From the NCBI RefSeq assembly GCF_017873855.1, contig NZ_JAGGKR010000001.1, positions 1,493,529 to 1,557,528 on the forward strand: 64,000 nucleotides of DNA, read 5' to 3'. Made by a program: the position numbers and the translations under genes. A model generated the notes under the pieces. It saw only the letters and a program-made list of their open reading frames with translations. It made no database searches and had not been told where the DNA came from. The stretch's first letter is position 1, and each line of letters begins with the position of its first letter. This document shows, piece after piece, positions 1 through 8,875 of the stretch. This DNA comes from Methanolinea mesophila. GTDB taxonomy: Archaea; Halobacteriota; Methanomicrobia; Methanomicrobiales; Methanospirillaceae.

Positions 1-607
1 AATCGTGGACCGCCGCATCGATCTTCTTCCTAGTGGTGTTCTCGAGGATCTGCCATTCGCCGTCCCGTTTGATCAGGGCGAACTCGTGGTTCTCGATGAC
101 GTCTATGATCTCTTTTGCACCGCATTTTACGAGCGAATATGTGCAAAGGGCGATCATCCTCTGGGACCCGATAACTTCGTTCACCATCTCCTCGTACCGG
201 GTGAAGTCGTCCCAGTCCCCGGGTTCGAGCCAGAACGTATTCCCGGTGAGCCGGAGTCCTTCGAACCCATTCCTCCTGGCTTCTGCGAGCTTGTCGGACC
301 AATCTTTGAGCACGTCCCCGGCATCGAATGTGCCGGTCTTTGTGTACCACCCGGTAGAGTCGAGGATCTCGATCTGACCTTTCTTTATCCGTGCGTCCAG
401 GTCGGGTACCACCGCCCGGAGCGCCTTTTTTGCCTGTGCGACCTTGAGGGGTGCGGAAGTCACCCACAGGCAGAACTCGTTCGAGAGGAGCCCCTCCCTG
501 AAATACGGTACCAGGGTGTCGAGGAGATCCCGGTCCGTTTCGTAGAACTGGCAGAAATGAGTCCCCCACCGGACCTTGCCCACCACTGGAATGCCGGTCT
601 GCCGCAT
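1..607 (-). CDS. MEDS-domain sensor protein, N-terminal part (cut by window edge)
   Basis: An open frame runs from an ATG at 607 off the left edge, giving about 202 residues. It opens with MRQTGIPVVGKVRWGTHFC, followed by QFYETDRDLLDTLVPYF, GLLSNEFCLWVT and later EPGDWDDFTRYEEMVNEV. These are hallmarks of the MEDS (methanogen/methylotroph DcmR sensory) domain, which usually sits in front of PAS and histidine-kinase or HTH modules in methanogens. The whole visible part is MEDS, so the output domain lies outside the window. A G-rich ribosome-binding stretch precedes the ATG, and no other canonical start lies in frame upstream. The family's ligand is unknown to me. Longer frames overlapping on both strands are Arg/Pro-rich shadows. 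Confidence 0.85.
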   Translation of the reverse strand, partial: MRQTGIPVVGKVRWGTHFCQFYETDRDLLDTLVPYFREGLLSNEFCLWVTSAPLKVAQAKKALRAVVPDLDARIKKGQIEILDSTGWYTKTGTFDAGDVLKDWSDKLAEARRNGFEGLRLTGNTFWLEPGDWDDFTRYEEMVNEVIGSQRMIALCTYSLVKCGAKEIIDVIENHEFALIKRDGEWQILENTTRKKIDAAVHD

Positions 608-853
608 GGATGCTCGAAATCCCCCTGTCCCACCCTGATCGAGGTGGAAAAACGTGTAACAGGTGCTATAGCCTCCAATTCGTATAAAATGTTAGGTAGT
701 GCAAAGGGGCGGCTTTCAGATACCTGCAGGGGGAGACCTGCCCTGCGGGATATTGCGGCGGGTCCTGCGATACGGGACTCCACCGCGGGTATCACTCCTG
801 GAGGGATCGCGTAAAACGAGCCCTCGCGGGTGAGAGGAGGGAGCCCGGGGCAG

Positions 854-1657
854 TCAGGGCTTTGTCGCCGGGTCATGGGGATCGGAACGCTCGTTGAGCG
901 CCCGTTCGAGCCGTTCCAGCCGGGCGAGTATCTCCTTCTCCCTGGCTTCGCTCTCTTTCACGAACCGATCCAGTCCGGGCGGCTCCTGCGTGCCGGAGAC
1001 TTCGTCCTCCTTTTTTTCCTTTACCTTCGTCGGGGAGAGGAGCTTATGGCCGATGTACCCCGCGAAGGTGGCGAACACCCCGACCCCCGTGGTCATCACC
1101 AGGATCCCCACTATCCTCCCCTCGTTGGTGATCGGGTAAAGGTCCCCGTAGCCCACCGTGGTGATGGTCACGTAGGCCCACCACATGGCATCGCTCGCGC
1201 TGACGATATTTGCGGAGGGATCGGGACGTTCGGCGTAGAGCACACCGATCGATCCGAACTCGATGATCAGGATCACCACGAATACCAGCAGGTACACGGC
1301 AGATTCTGCACGCCGGTCTGAGAGCTCCCGTCGTATGTTGCCCGTCCCGTAACGGGAAATGAAACGGTACGCCTTTGCCACCCTTATCAACCGCAGGATC
1401 CGGAAGAACGGGGCGATCGCCAGGAGATCCGCCCATCCCCAGTCATGGACCATATAGTAGGACCGCGACGGGGTGGTAAAGAACCGGTAGAGGAAGTCGC
1501 CGACGAAGGCGGCGGTAAGAAAGATATTGATGGTGAGGACCACGTACACGGTCGCGATGTCCGTGCCGGGAAGCAACTCGTAGATCAGGTTGAACACGGA
1601 AAGTATGGAAACCCCGGCGATGAACATCTCGTAGCCGGGATCCTTCATGTTCTGCAT
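854..1657 (-). CDS. Voltage-gated potassium channel (6-TM, Kv type)
   Basis: 267 residues with the Kv layout. Four hydrophobic helices are followed by an S4 with Arg/Lys at every third position (RILRLIRVAKAYRF, near residues 87-100). S5 comes next, then a pore loop with the K+ selectivity filter TTVGYGD (about residues 166-172), and S6. The C-terminal tail is highly charged and predicted coiled-coil (EAREKEILARLERLERAL), probably for tetramer assembly in the cytoplasm. Length and order match archaeal KvAP-like channels. A TATA-like element lies near 1713-1722. Ion selectivity is inferred from the filter; gating behaviour cannot be read from the sequence. Confidence 0.93.
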   Translation of the reverse strand: MQNMKDPGYEMFIAGVSILSVFNLIYELLPGTDIATVYVVLTINIFLTAAFVGDFLYRFFTTPSRSYYMVHDWGWADLLAIAPFFRILRLIRVAKAYRFISRYGTGNIRRELSDRRAESAVYLLVFVVILIIEFGSIGVLYAERPDPSANIVSASDAMWWAYVTITTVGYGDLYPITNEGRIVGILVMTTGVGVFATFAGYIGHKLLSPTKVKEKKEDEVSGTQEPPGLDRFVKESEAREKEILARLERLERALNERSDPHDPATKP

Positions 1658-2046
1658 CTCGCGGGGAACGGTCAGGAAAAGCCCTCCGTATGAATTGAGT
1701 ATGCAGCATGACCCGATATAACTGGTTCGGTGAATTGGGGTGTACTACGACCCCGGTCACGTAAGACGGACGGAACGTTACCATCGGGGAGCTGGGTTCT
1801 GGTGCACCACGGAACCCTGCCCCCCCGAGGAGGAGATCCCTCTCCACCTGGTCTGCTGCCGACTAAATTCCGGGTCCCGCGTCCCCCCAATAATCGGATA
1901 GAACCGGCCAGGAATCGCCTGCGGACGTCACGGGTCTCCGCCGGGAAGGAGCGTTCGCAAAGGTCCCGGGTCTCCTGCGAATACGGCGGGTTCATGTAGT
2001 TGTGCGGTCAATTCTCCCTGAAACAGCAGAGAATTCGTGGTGCATC
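1658..2046. other. Intergenic region between K+ channel and membrane protein
   Basis: About 390 bases separating divergent genes. Reading frames here are Arg/Pro-rich shadows without family features. A TATA-like TTATAT on the minus strand at about 1713-1722 could serve the channel gene. I see no RNA gene, repeat or mobile element. Confidence 0.5.
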
Positions 2047-2940
2047 ATGGCAAGACTCGATGATTTCCTGGCCCCCCTTCACCAGGGGGTATGGGAGGTG
2101 GTGGTGCCGAAGGAATCGGTGACCGAACCCCTCGACCCCGGCTGGGGAAAGTCCTCGGTCAATGTCCCGTCTCCGGGCACCCTCGCGAGTTTCCGGAAGG
2201 GGCAGTACCACGTCCACGAGACCGCCGACGAATGGCGGGTCCATCTCGACCGGTACGATCCCAAGGAGCACCCTCTGCTGCACCTGGTGGACGACGCCCC
2301 CCTGCTCCTGATGATCGGGGGCACCGTGGTGGCGCTTGCCACGGACACCCGGAAAGGGAAGATCAGGGACACCGAGAGCATCCTCGAGGAGCAGAAGCGG
2401 TCCTGGCAGTTACAGGTGCTGATCGGGGTGGCCCTCCTCCTCTTCGGGGCCTACATCATCACCAACCCGCTCTCGTTCTACAGGGACCTGATCCGTCTCG
2501 CGGTCCCCCTCCTGATCATCGTCCTCGGGGTCATGCTGGTGACCCGGGGAGCAACATTCCGGCCGCCGGCTCTGATCTCCACCTACTACCTGGTCCTGGG
2601 GGTCCTCGTGGTACTCATCGGGATAGTATCGTTTTATCTCCCGATCGTGGTATGGAGCACGGTCATCCTGGGGATCGTGACCCTCTGGGGCTTTGGAAGT
2701 GCCTACATGGCACTCCGGAGGGTTGCCCACGGGAGGGCGGCAGTTCCGGACGGGTTCTATAAATGGCTGGTCATCGGGGTGCTCTCGTTCCTGCTCGGGG
2801 TCTTCATCCTCGTCCTTCCCGACCATACCGTGGCAGTGATCATGATGCTCGTCGGGGCGATCGCCCTGCTGCTCGGTATCACCCTCATCGTGAACGGGGC
2901 CCGGCTCAGGCAGTGGATGCATCACCCCCGGCAGGCCTGA
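2047..2940 (+). CDS. DUF308/HdeD-like multi-helix membrane protein
   Basis: 297 residues from the ATG at 2047 (MARLDDF). The frame is open upstream to 2002, but those residues look non-coding. The first 125 residues are soluble and charged. The rest is a run of about six transmembrane helices in hairpin pairs with short loops and repeated Gly-rich hydrophobic segments (LLLFGAYIITNPLSF, LLIIVLGVMLVTRG, FLLGVFILVLPDHTVAVI). That pattern, including the NP and LPD turns, is typical of the DUF308/HdeD family. In bacteria HdeD is linked to acid stress; no function is established for archaeal members. The soluble N-terminal domain is an addition to the usual family length and I do not recognise it. 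Confidence 0.75.
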   Translation: MARLDDFLAPLHQGVWEVVVPKESVTEPLDPGWGKSSVNVPSPGTLASFRKGQYHVHETADEWRVHLDRYDPKEHPLLHLVDDAPLLLMIGGTVVALATDTRKGKIRDTESILEEQKRSWQLQVLIGVALLLFGAYIITNPLSFYRDLIRLAVPLLIIVLGVMLVTRGATFRPPALISTYYLVLGVLVVLIGIVSFYLPIVVWSTVILGIVTLWGFGSAYMALRRVAHGRAAVPDGFYKWLVIGVLSFLLGVFILVLPDHTVAVIMMLVGAIALLLGITLIVNGARLRQWMHHPRQA

Positions 2941-3259
2941 TAGTCACAATTCCACACCATTTCCCGTGTGCCGGGTACCCATCCACTTGAGCCCGGGCTT
3001 CTTCGATCGGGGGGGATCAATGCACCAGGCTGGTCAAACGGCGGATATTTCCGGATTACCGCATACAACAGGGGGAATATTCTTTTATGGCGTCCGGGAA
3101 CGTCCTCACTCCGGCAATTACAAGGGTTTCCGGTCTTGAACGAGGATTCTTAAAAAGGTGCTTTATACCGGGTCAAAAGAAGGCCCCGTGAGGATACATC
3201 CCGGATCCTCCTCCCGGTCCTGGAGATCTCACCGCGGAATTTCTAATCCCGGGTCTCCT
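2941..3259. other. Intergenic region after the DUF308-like gene
   Basis: 319 bases between two genes that end toward each other. Frames across it are short and compositionally unlike proteins. No clear terminator hairpin with a T-run, RNA gene or repeat was seen. Confidence 0.4.
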
Positions 3260-3961
3260 TTAGACTCCCAGGTATGCGGCCCGGACCTGGTCGTCCTGGA
3301 GGAGGGCATGGCCCCCGCCCTCGGCCGTGATACGCCCGTTCTCCATGATGTAGCCCCGGTTGGAGAGCTCGAGCGCGTGCTGCACGTTCTGCTCCACAAG
3401 GAGGATGGTGAGGCCCCGGGTGGTGTTGAGGGTCTTTACCGTGTTGAGCACGTTTCCCACGAAGAGCGGGGAGAGGCCGAGCGAGGGCTCGTCGAGCACG
3501 AGCATCTTCGGTTTCGCCATCAGGGCCCTCCCGATGGCGAGCATCTGCTGCTCCCCCCCGGAGAGGGTCCCGGCGAGCTGGTGCCTGCGGTCATCGAGCA
3601 CGGGGAAAAGGCTGAAGATCTCCTCGTAGTTCGATTCGCCATGCTTCTCCCGGGCAAACGTCCCGAGTTCGAGGTTCTCGAGCACGGTCATCTTGGGGAA
3701 GAGCTCGCGCCGCTCGGGGACGAGGGCGATGCCCCGCTTCACCACCTCGTAGGGGTGGAGCCCGGCGATCTCCTTTCCCTCGAAAAGGATGCTGCCTTTC
3801 ACGTTCCTGGTCAGGCCGAAGATGGACTGCACCAGGGTGGATTTTCCCGCTCCGTTCGCCCCGAGCAGGGTGACGATCTCTCCCTGTTCGATGTGCAGGG
3901 AGACGTCCCACAGCACCTGCAGGTTATCGTACCAGACGTTTAAGTCCCGGACCTCGAGCAT
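3260..3961 (-). CDS. livF: Branched-chain amino acid ABC transporter ATP-binding protein LivF
   Basis: 233 residues with a complete ABC ATPase: Walker A GANGAGKST near residue 33, signature LSGGEQQM, Walker B LVLDEPSLGLSP, and H-loop VEQNVQHAL. The QQMLAIGRALM and SLGLSPL motifs and the short length are typical of LivF, one of two cytoplasmic ATPases of the high-affinity Leu/Ile/Val (or amide/urea) importer. It lies 36 bases downstream of livG on the same strand and is probably co-transcribed. No livH, livM or livK is present on either side, so the substrate cannot be inferred from context. Confidence 0.92.
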   Translation of the reverse strand: MLEVRDLNVWYDNLQVLWDVSLHIEQGEIVTLLGANGAGKSTLVQSIFGLTRNVKGSILFEGKEIAGLHPYEVVKRGIALVPERRELFPKMTVLENLELGTFAREKHGESNYEEIFSLFPVLDDRRHQLAGTLSGGEQQMLAIGRALMAKPKMLVLDEPSLGLSPLFVGNVLNTVKTLNTTRGLTILLVEQNVQHALELSNRGYIMENGRITAEGGGHALLQDDQVRAAYLGV

Positions 3962-3997
3962 GAAGAACAGCTCCTCTTTGAGGGAATAAAAAGGCTC

Positions 3998-4726
3998 CTA
4001 CGCGGCGAAATGTTCCCCGAGGTAGGAGTCGATGACCACCGGGTCGGAGAGGACCTCTTCGGGGACTCCGTCGGCGATCTTTGTCCCGTTGTTCAGGACC
4101 ACGATCCGGTCAGACACCCCGAGGATCACCTTCATGACGTGCTCGATCATCACGATGGTGATCCCCTGGTCCCGAAGGCTCCTTATGAGGGCGATGGCCT
4201 CGCCCATTTCAGAGGGATTCAACCCAGTGAGCAGTTCGTCCAGGAGCAGGACTTTCGGGTGTGACGCGAGCGCCCGGGCCAGCTGGGCTCTCCGGAGCTC
4301 GATCACGTTCAGCCCGGAGACGGTCTGGTCGATCTTGTCTCCCGGGAAGCCCACCTGGGCGAGGTACTCCTCCGCTTCCTCCCGGGCCCGGGCCATGGAG
4401 ATCTTCCTCCCGTTGCCGAAGAGGGCGCTGATCATAACCCCTTCCCGGGCGGTGAGGCCGGGGAACGAGTTGGCGTGCTGGAAGGTCTTTGCGATCCCTT
4501 TCTTGCAGATACGGTTCAGGGAGAGCCGGGAGATCTCCTCCCCCCGGTAGGAGATGGAGCCCGTGTCCGGCCGGTAGATCCCGGAGATCAGGTTGAGCAG
4601 GGTGGTCTTCCCCGCACCGTTCGGCCCGACCAGGCCCAGGATCTCCCCTTCCTCCACCGACAGGTCCACGTGATTGACCGCCACGAGCCCGCCGAACTTC
4701 TTCGTCACTCCCTGTACTTCAAGCAT
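3998..4726 (-). CDS. livG: Branched-chain amino acid ABC transporter ATP-binding protein LivG, non-canonical signature
   Basis: 242 residues. Walker A GPNGAGKTT near residue 35, the insert GIYRPDTGSISYRGEEIS, KTFQHANSFPGLTAREGVMI, and a C-terminal YLGEHF are LivG features. The signature region reads SGLNVIELRRAQLARAL instead of the common LSYGQQRRLEIARAL, and Walker B ends LLLDELLTGLNP with Leu where Pro is usual. Such variants occur in LivG relatives, so the protein may still be active. It is the first gene of a two-gene unit with livF. On the minus strand an A/T-rich TTTTTAATT (about 4780-4790) and a GAGGGAGAAAAGG ribosome-binding site precede the ATG. Confidence 0.88.
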   Translation of the reverse strand: MLEVQGVTKKFGGLVAVNHVDLSVEEGEILGLVGPNGAGKTTLLNLISGIYRPDTGSISYRGEEISRLSLNRICKKGIAKTFQHANSFPGLTAREGVMISALFGNGRKISMARAREEAEEYLAQVGFPGDKIDQTVSGLNVIELRRAQLARALASHPKVLLLDELLTGLNPSEMGEAIALIRSLRDQGITIVMIEHVMKVILGVSDRIVVLNNGTKIADGVPEEVLSDPVVIDSYLGEHFAA

Positions 4727-5052
4727 GCCTTTTCTCCCTCTGTGCTATACCTTGACTTGCTATATGTTAGCAAATAACAATTAAAAAGATTACGATAAGG
4801 GCGGAGGCATTTCCTCTCGTTGCAGGTGCGACGGGCTCAAGAAAAGAGGATACGGGCGAAAAGACCCGGGACCCGGAACAGCCTGGTCAAGAGATTTCGC
4901 GTTCATAGGGTCATCGGGCCGCTCCCGTAGGGAAACATCCGGTTACAGGGCCGGACAGAGTTGAGATCCCGAAAAAAAGGATAATTCGGGGAGAAAATAG
5001 CTCGATCACAAGTATAAATTCCTGTTCCTGCGAACATGTACATAAGGTTGGT
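4727..5052. promoter_or_regulatory. Divergent promoter region of livGF and the CHASE4 kinase
   Basis: 326 bases between divergent genes with no coding frame. On the plus strand AAGTATAAATTC at about 5008-5019 is a good archaeal TATA box, about 35-40 bases before the kinase ATG. On the minus strand an A/T-rich box near 4780-4790 could serve livG. No inverted repeat stood out as an operator. Confidence 0.5.
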
Positions 5053-7695
5053 ATGGACCTCCGGACCAAGACCCTGGTCATTATCGGGATATATCTCCTG
5101 CTGGTAATCGCCTCTTTCGTCGTCTATTCAGCGACCACATGGGAGCGGAGCTTTTCTTCCATCGAGTCGGGGGAGGTGCAGGACGATCTGCACCGGGTCG
5201 TGTTCGCCGTCGACCACGAGCGCTCGGACCTGGATTCCAGCCTCGCTGACTGGTCGATGTGGGACGATACCTATTATTTCTCGCTCGGTTCGAACCCCGG
5301 CTATGCCGAGAGCAACCTCATGCCCGCGACCTACCAGACCCTGGACCTGGATATGGTGCTTATCTACGACCCCGCCGGGGACCTGGTCTATGCCCGGGAG
5401 TACAACCCGTCGACGGGTGGCCTGGAGGACGTCCCTGCAGGCCTGGTCGAAGGCCTCGACCGTGACGCCTCGTTGTTCTCGTTCTCCCCCGCGGACGATA
5501 CTGCCGCAGTTTCAGGGCTCTACTCTTTTGGCAACCGGACGGTCATCCTGGCCGCCCGCCCCATCCTCCAGAGCAACGGTGAAGGACCCGCGGAGGGCAC
5601 CCTGGTGATGATCCGCTCATTCGACCAGGACTTCATGGGCTACCTCTCCGAATCCACGGGAGTTCAGGTCGCCCTCTACGCCCCCTGGGATATGGCAGGC
5701 AGCGGTGCGCTTGCCGCGGTCGGCGACAGGCTGGCCACAGACCCCTCCCCCCAGGTGGTTCCCGGAAATTCCACCTCGATATCCGCCTACATGCCCCTGG
5801 AAGGCCTGGTCCCCGGTGAAACCTCCTATATCCTGGCAATCACCGAGCCGAGGGTCATCTACCAGAGCGGACTCTCCACGATATGGTCGTTCATGGTGAT
5901 CCTCCTCTTCTCAGGGCTGTTCTTCGGCCTGCTCGGGATCCTGGTCGTCGACCATACGGTGCTCCGCCGGCTGAATACCCTCCTCTCCGGGGTGCGGGAG
6001 GTCAAGGAGAAAGGTGGTGCCGCCAGGGTCCCCGCCCTGCCGGGAGATGACGAGCTCTCCCACCTCTCCGGAGAGATAAACGGGATGTTGGACACGATCT
6101 CCGCCATCCATGAACGGTACAGGAGCATTGTCGAGGACCAGACCGAATACATCTGCAGGTTCACCACGGACGGGGCCGTGACCTTCACGAACCCCGCGTT
6201 TTCCCGGGCTTTCTCAGGGCTCTCCCCGGCGGGGAAGTTCTCGTCCATCTACGACCTCCCGCCGGACATATTTTCCCGAGAAGAATTCCATACCGTCATC
6301 GGCGGCCTCTCCCCCGGTAAACCGATGGCATCGGGGAAGAACGAGTTCACCCTTTCCGGGGCGAGGACATGGGTGGCATGGACCATCAGGGGAATCTTCG
6401 ATGATGAGGGGGTATTCCGGGAATACCAGTTCGTAGGGAGGGACGTAACCGCCGAAGAGGACGCGCTCGTCGAGATCCGGAATTACCGGGACCACCTCGA
6501 GGACCTCGTCCGGGAACGGACCGAGTCACTGATGGCGGCACAACAGGAATTACAGAAGGTAGAGAGAATGGAATCCATCGGCCTCCTTGCCGGGGGGATC
6601 GCCCACGACTTCAACAACCTCCTGTTCACCATCCTTGGAAACATCGAGATCATGGAGGATCGGCTGGAGCCGGACTCTCCTCTCCGCCCCCAGATCGCCA
6701 GGCTCCGCGGAGAGGTGCTCCGGGCCAGGTCGCTGACGTCCCAACTGCTCACGTTCTCCCGCGGCGGGGCCCCCATAAAGAAGCTCGCGGACATCACCGG
6801 AGTGGTGAGGGAGACCGCGGAATTCGTGTGCCGGGGCTCGAAGGTGAAATGCGATTTCACTGCCGGGGACAATGTGGCGGCGGTCTCTGCAGATACCGAC
6901 CAGATCAGCCAGGTGGTCACCAACCTGGTGCTCAACGCAATCCAGGCCATGCCTGACGGGGGGACGGTGGGGGTTGAGGTCCGGAACGCACTGCTGGAAG
7001 CGGAAGAGCGGCCGCCACTCCTCCCCGGCCCCTACGTGAAGGTGGCGGTCAGCGACCACGGGAAGGGGATCCCTCCCGCCGTGCTCGGGTGGATCTTCGA
7101 ACCGTTCTTCACTACCAAACCGAAGGGCGGAGGGCTCGGGCTCGCCACCTCGTTCTCCATCGTCAGGAAGCACGGAGGGCATATTTTCGTCTCTTCTGCA
7201 GAGGGAAAGGGGACGACGTTTTCAGTCTACCTCCCGGCAATGAGCGAAGATGCCGCCCTCCCCGATACGAAAGGGCATCCCGAATTATCGGCCGGGCAGC
7301 CGCACTCCCTGCCTTCCGGCAGGATCCTGGTGATGGACGATGAAGAAGCGATCCTTATCCTGCTCTCAGAGATGCTGCAGACAAAGGGCTTTGAGGTGGT
7401 CACCGCCGAAGACGGCAAAGAGGCGATCGACCACTACAAACGAGCGATGAACGAGGGTCGTCCGTTTGACGTGGTGATCATGGACCTCACGGTACCGGGG
7501 GGAATGGGCGGAAAAGAGACCATCCAGGTCCTGCGTGAACTGGACCCCGGGATCAGGGCGATCGTCTCAAGCGGGTACTTCACCGACCCGGTCATGGCCG
7601 ATTACGAGAAGTTCGGGTTTTCCGGGGTTATCCCGAAACCGTTCCCCTTTGCTGACCTTTATTCCCTGATTACCCGGCTGATGGGAGAGAAATAG
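5053..7695 (+). CDS. CHASE4-HAMP-PAS hybrid histidine kinase with C-terminal receiver
   Basis: 880 residues. An N-terminal helix (residues 8-28) and a second near 275-300 bracket an extracellular domain of about 240 residues with the CHASE4-type motif DWSMWDDTYYF. A HAMP-like linker, a PAS domain (about 355-475), a short coiled coil and a HisKA domain follow. The phospho-acceptor is His518 in GGIAHDFNNLL. The HATPase domain has an N-box (NLVLNAIQAMPDGG) and G-boxes (DHGKGIP, KGGGLGLAT). The C-terminal receiver has DDEE and phospho-acceptor Asp811 in VIMDLTVPGG, then a Lys in IPKPF. The protein senses an unknown extracellular cue and can relay phosphate internally. No separate response regulator is adjacent. 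Confidence 0.93.
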   Translation: MDLRTKTLVIIGIYLLLVIASFVVYSATTWERSFSSIESGEVQDDLHRVVFAVDHERSDLDSSLADWSMWDDTYYFSLGSNPGYAESNLMPATYQTLDLDMVLIYDPAGDLVYAREYNPSTGGLEDVPAGLVEGLDRDASLFSFSPADDTAAVSGLYSFGNRTVILAARPILQSNGEGPAEGTLVMIRSFDQDFMGYLSESTGVQVALYAPWDMAGSGALAAVGDRLATDPSPQVVPGNSTSISAYMPLEGLVPGETSYILAITEPRVIYQSGLSTIWSFMVILLFSGLFFGLLGILVVDHTVLRRLNTLLSGVREVKEKGGAARVPALPGDDELSHLSGEINGMLDTISAIHERYRSIVEDQTEYICRFTTDGAVTFTNPAFSRAFSGLSPAGKFSSIYDLPPDIFSREEFHTVIGGLSPGKPMASGKNEFTLSGARTWVAWTIRGIFDDEGVFREYQFVGRDVTAEEDALVEIRNYRDHLEDLVRERTESLMAAQQELQKVERMESIGLLAGGIAHDFNNLLFTILGNIEIMEDRLEPDSPLRPQIARLRGEVLRARSLTSQLLTFSRGGAPIKKLADITGVVRETAEFVCRGSKVKCDFTAGDNVAAVSADTDQISQVVTNLVLNAIQAMPDGGTVGVEVRNALLEAEERPPLLPGPYVKVAVSDHGKGIPPAVLGWIFEPFFTTKPKGGGLGLATSFSIVRKHGGHIFVSSAEGKGTTFSVYLPAMSEDAALPDTKGHPELSAGQPHSLPSGRILVMDDEEAILILLSEMLQTKGFEVVTAEDGKEAIDHYKRAMNEGRPFDVVIMDLTVPGGMGGKETIQVLRELDPGIRAIVSSGYFTDPVMADYEKFGFSGVIPKPFPFADLYSLITRLMGEK

Positions 7696-7910
7696 GCTTC
7701 CGTTTCCGGCCCTACAATTTCTCCTTCACCGCGAGAATCGTAGAGCCGCCGTCCGACGTTTTGATACAACCTGGCGATTATCGTTCGACCGCCTTCGCGC
7801 CGGGATCTCCTGTTCCATTCCGGGGGGTAATTCCCGGAGAATTTTTTCCATGCGGATATAACCGGATACGATCTCTTTATTTCCGAAAATTCTCCATTCC
7901 TTTAGGATAC

Positions 7911-8474
7911 ATGGATATTCTTACCATCGTCATCATCGGGATCGGCCTCGCGATGGATTGTTTTGCGGTCGCGCTCGCCCGGGGAGCGAAACCGGGGATC
8001 GACAAGGTCCGCCTTGCCCTCATGTTCGCGCTGATTTTCGGGTTGTTCCAGGCAGGGATGACCATTCTCGGCTGGGCTGCCGGATCCCTCTTCATCGGCA
8101 TCATTGCACCCTACGATCACTGGATCGCGTTCATCATCCTCTCCGTAATCGGGGTGAAGATGGTCTATGAAGGGCTGAAGGAGGAACACGCCACGGAATC
8201 TGATGCCGCGTCTTTCCCTGGAATAACGTCGGTTCTTCTCCTCGCGGTGGCGACCAGTATCGATGCACTCGCGATTGGTCTCGGATTTGCGTTCCTCGAT
8301 ATCCAAATAGCCATTCCGAGCCTGATAATCGGATTAATTTCGGCAATCTTCGCCATCGCAGGGGTCATGATGGGGACCCGGCTCGAGAAGATTCTCGGGA
8401 ACAAAATGGAGATCCTGGGGGGGATTATCCTCATTGGAATCGGGATCAAAATTGTTCTGGAACATCTCATGTAA
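7911..8474 (+). CDS. mntP: Manganese efflux pump MntP
   Basis: 187 residues with six transmembrane helices in two related halves. The first half carries the conserved MDCFAVALARG near residue 15 and the second TSIDALAIGLGF; these paired acidic motifs define MntP (former UPF0059), a Mn2+ exporter of the cytoplasmic membrane. The ATG at 7911 was chosen because the family begins with this helix; upstream in-frame codons back to 7761 do not resemble the family. A TATA-like TCTTTATTT lies near 7875-7883. I looked for a manganese riboswitch in the 215 bases upstream and could not support one. Confidence 0.93.
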   Translation: MDILTIVIIGIGLAMDCFAVALARGAKPGIDKVRLALMFALIFGLFQAGMTILGWAAGSLFIGIIAPYDHWIAFIILSVIGVKMVYEGLKEEHATESDAASFPGITSVLLLAVATSIDALAIGLGFAFLDIQIAIPSLIIGLISAIFAIAGVMMGTRLEKILGNKMEILGGIILIGIGIKIVLEHLM

Positions 8475-8656
8475 CGGTTTGTTTTGTTGGTGCTTACCGA
8501 AACAAAGAAGAAAAACATCGGACGCTCCGGAATATCCTTTGTATAAAATCCCCCTTTCCCGGTGCACCTGTTCCCCCTGCGTGCAGCCGTGAGCGGGACT
8601 CACCTTTATATGTAGTTTGACCATTCAATCCCATGCTGAACGAAGGAGAATGAAGT

Positions 8657-8875
8657 ATGGAGAGGAGCGAAGCGGTCAAACTCTGTATGTGCAGACAGTG
8701 TCCCACCTATATCGATTGCAGGGAGGAGATCTCGTTTTGCATGGCAGTCCCCAGTAAGAGCACCTGCATAAAAAAGGAAGCCGGGTGTCTCTGCCCGGGA
8801 TGCCCGGTCCAGGAACAGGAGGGGTTCATGCATGTCTATTATTGCATCCGGGGAAACGAACAAGAGCAGCGATGA
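8657..8875 (+). CDS. DUF2769 Cys-rich small protein
   Basis: 72 residues with eight cysteines in the pattern CMCRQCPTYIDC ... FCMAV ... CIKKEAGCLCPGCPV, matching DUF2769, a small family common in methanogens and probably metal- or cluster-binding. A GAAGGAGAATGAAG ribosome-binding region precedes the ATG. Its last 44 bases overlap the start of the flavoprotein gene in another frame. This implies translational coupling and suggests the two proteins act together in redox chemistry. Confidence 0.85.
   Translation: MERSEAVKLCMCRQCPTYIDCREEISFCMAVPSKSTCIKKEAGCLCPGCPVQEQEGFMHVYYCIRGNEQEQR

Noticed and set aside
7696-7910. Possible manganese (yybP-ykoY) riboswitch upstream of mntP
   Set aside because: The conserved paired loops of that riboswitch could not be found in the 215 bases, and archaeal use would be unusual.
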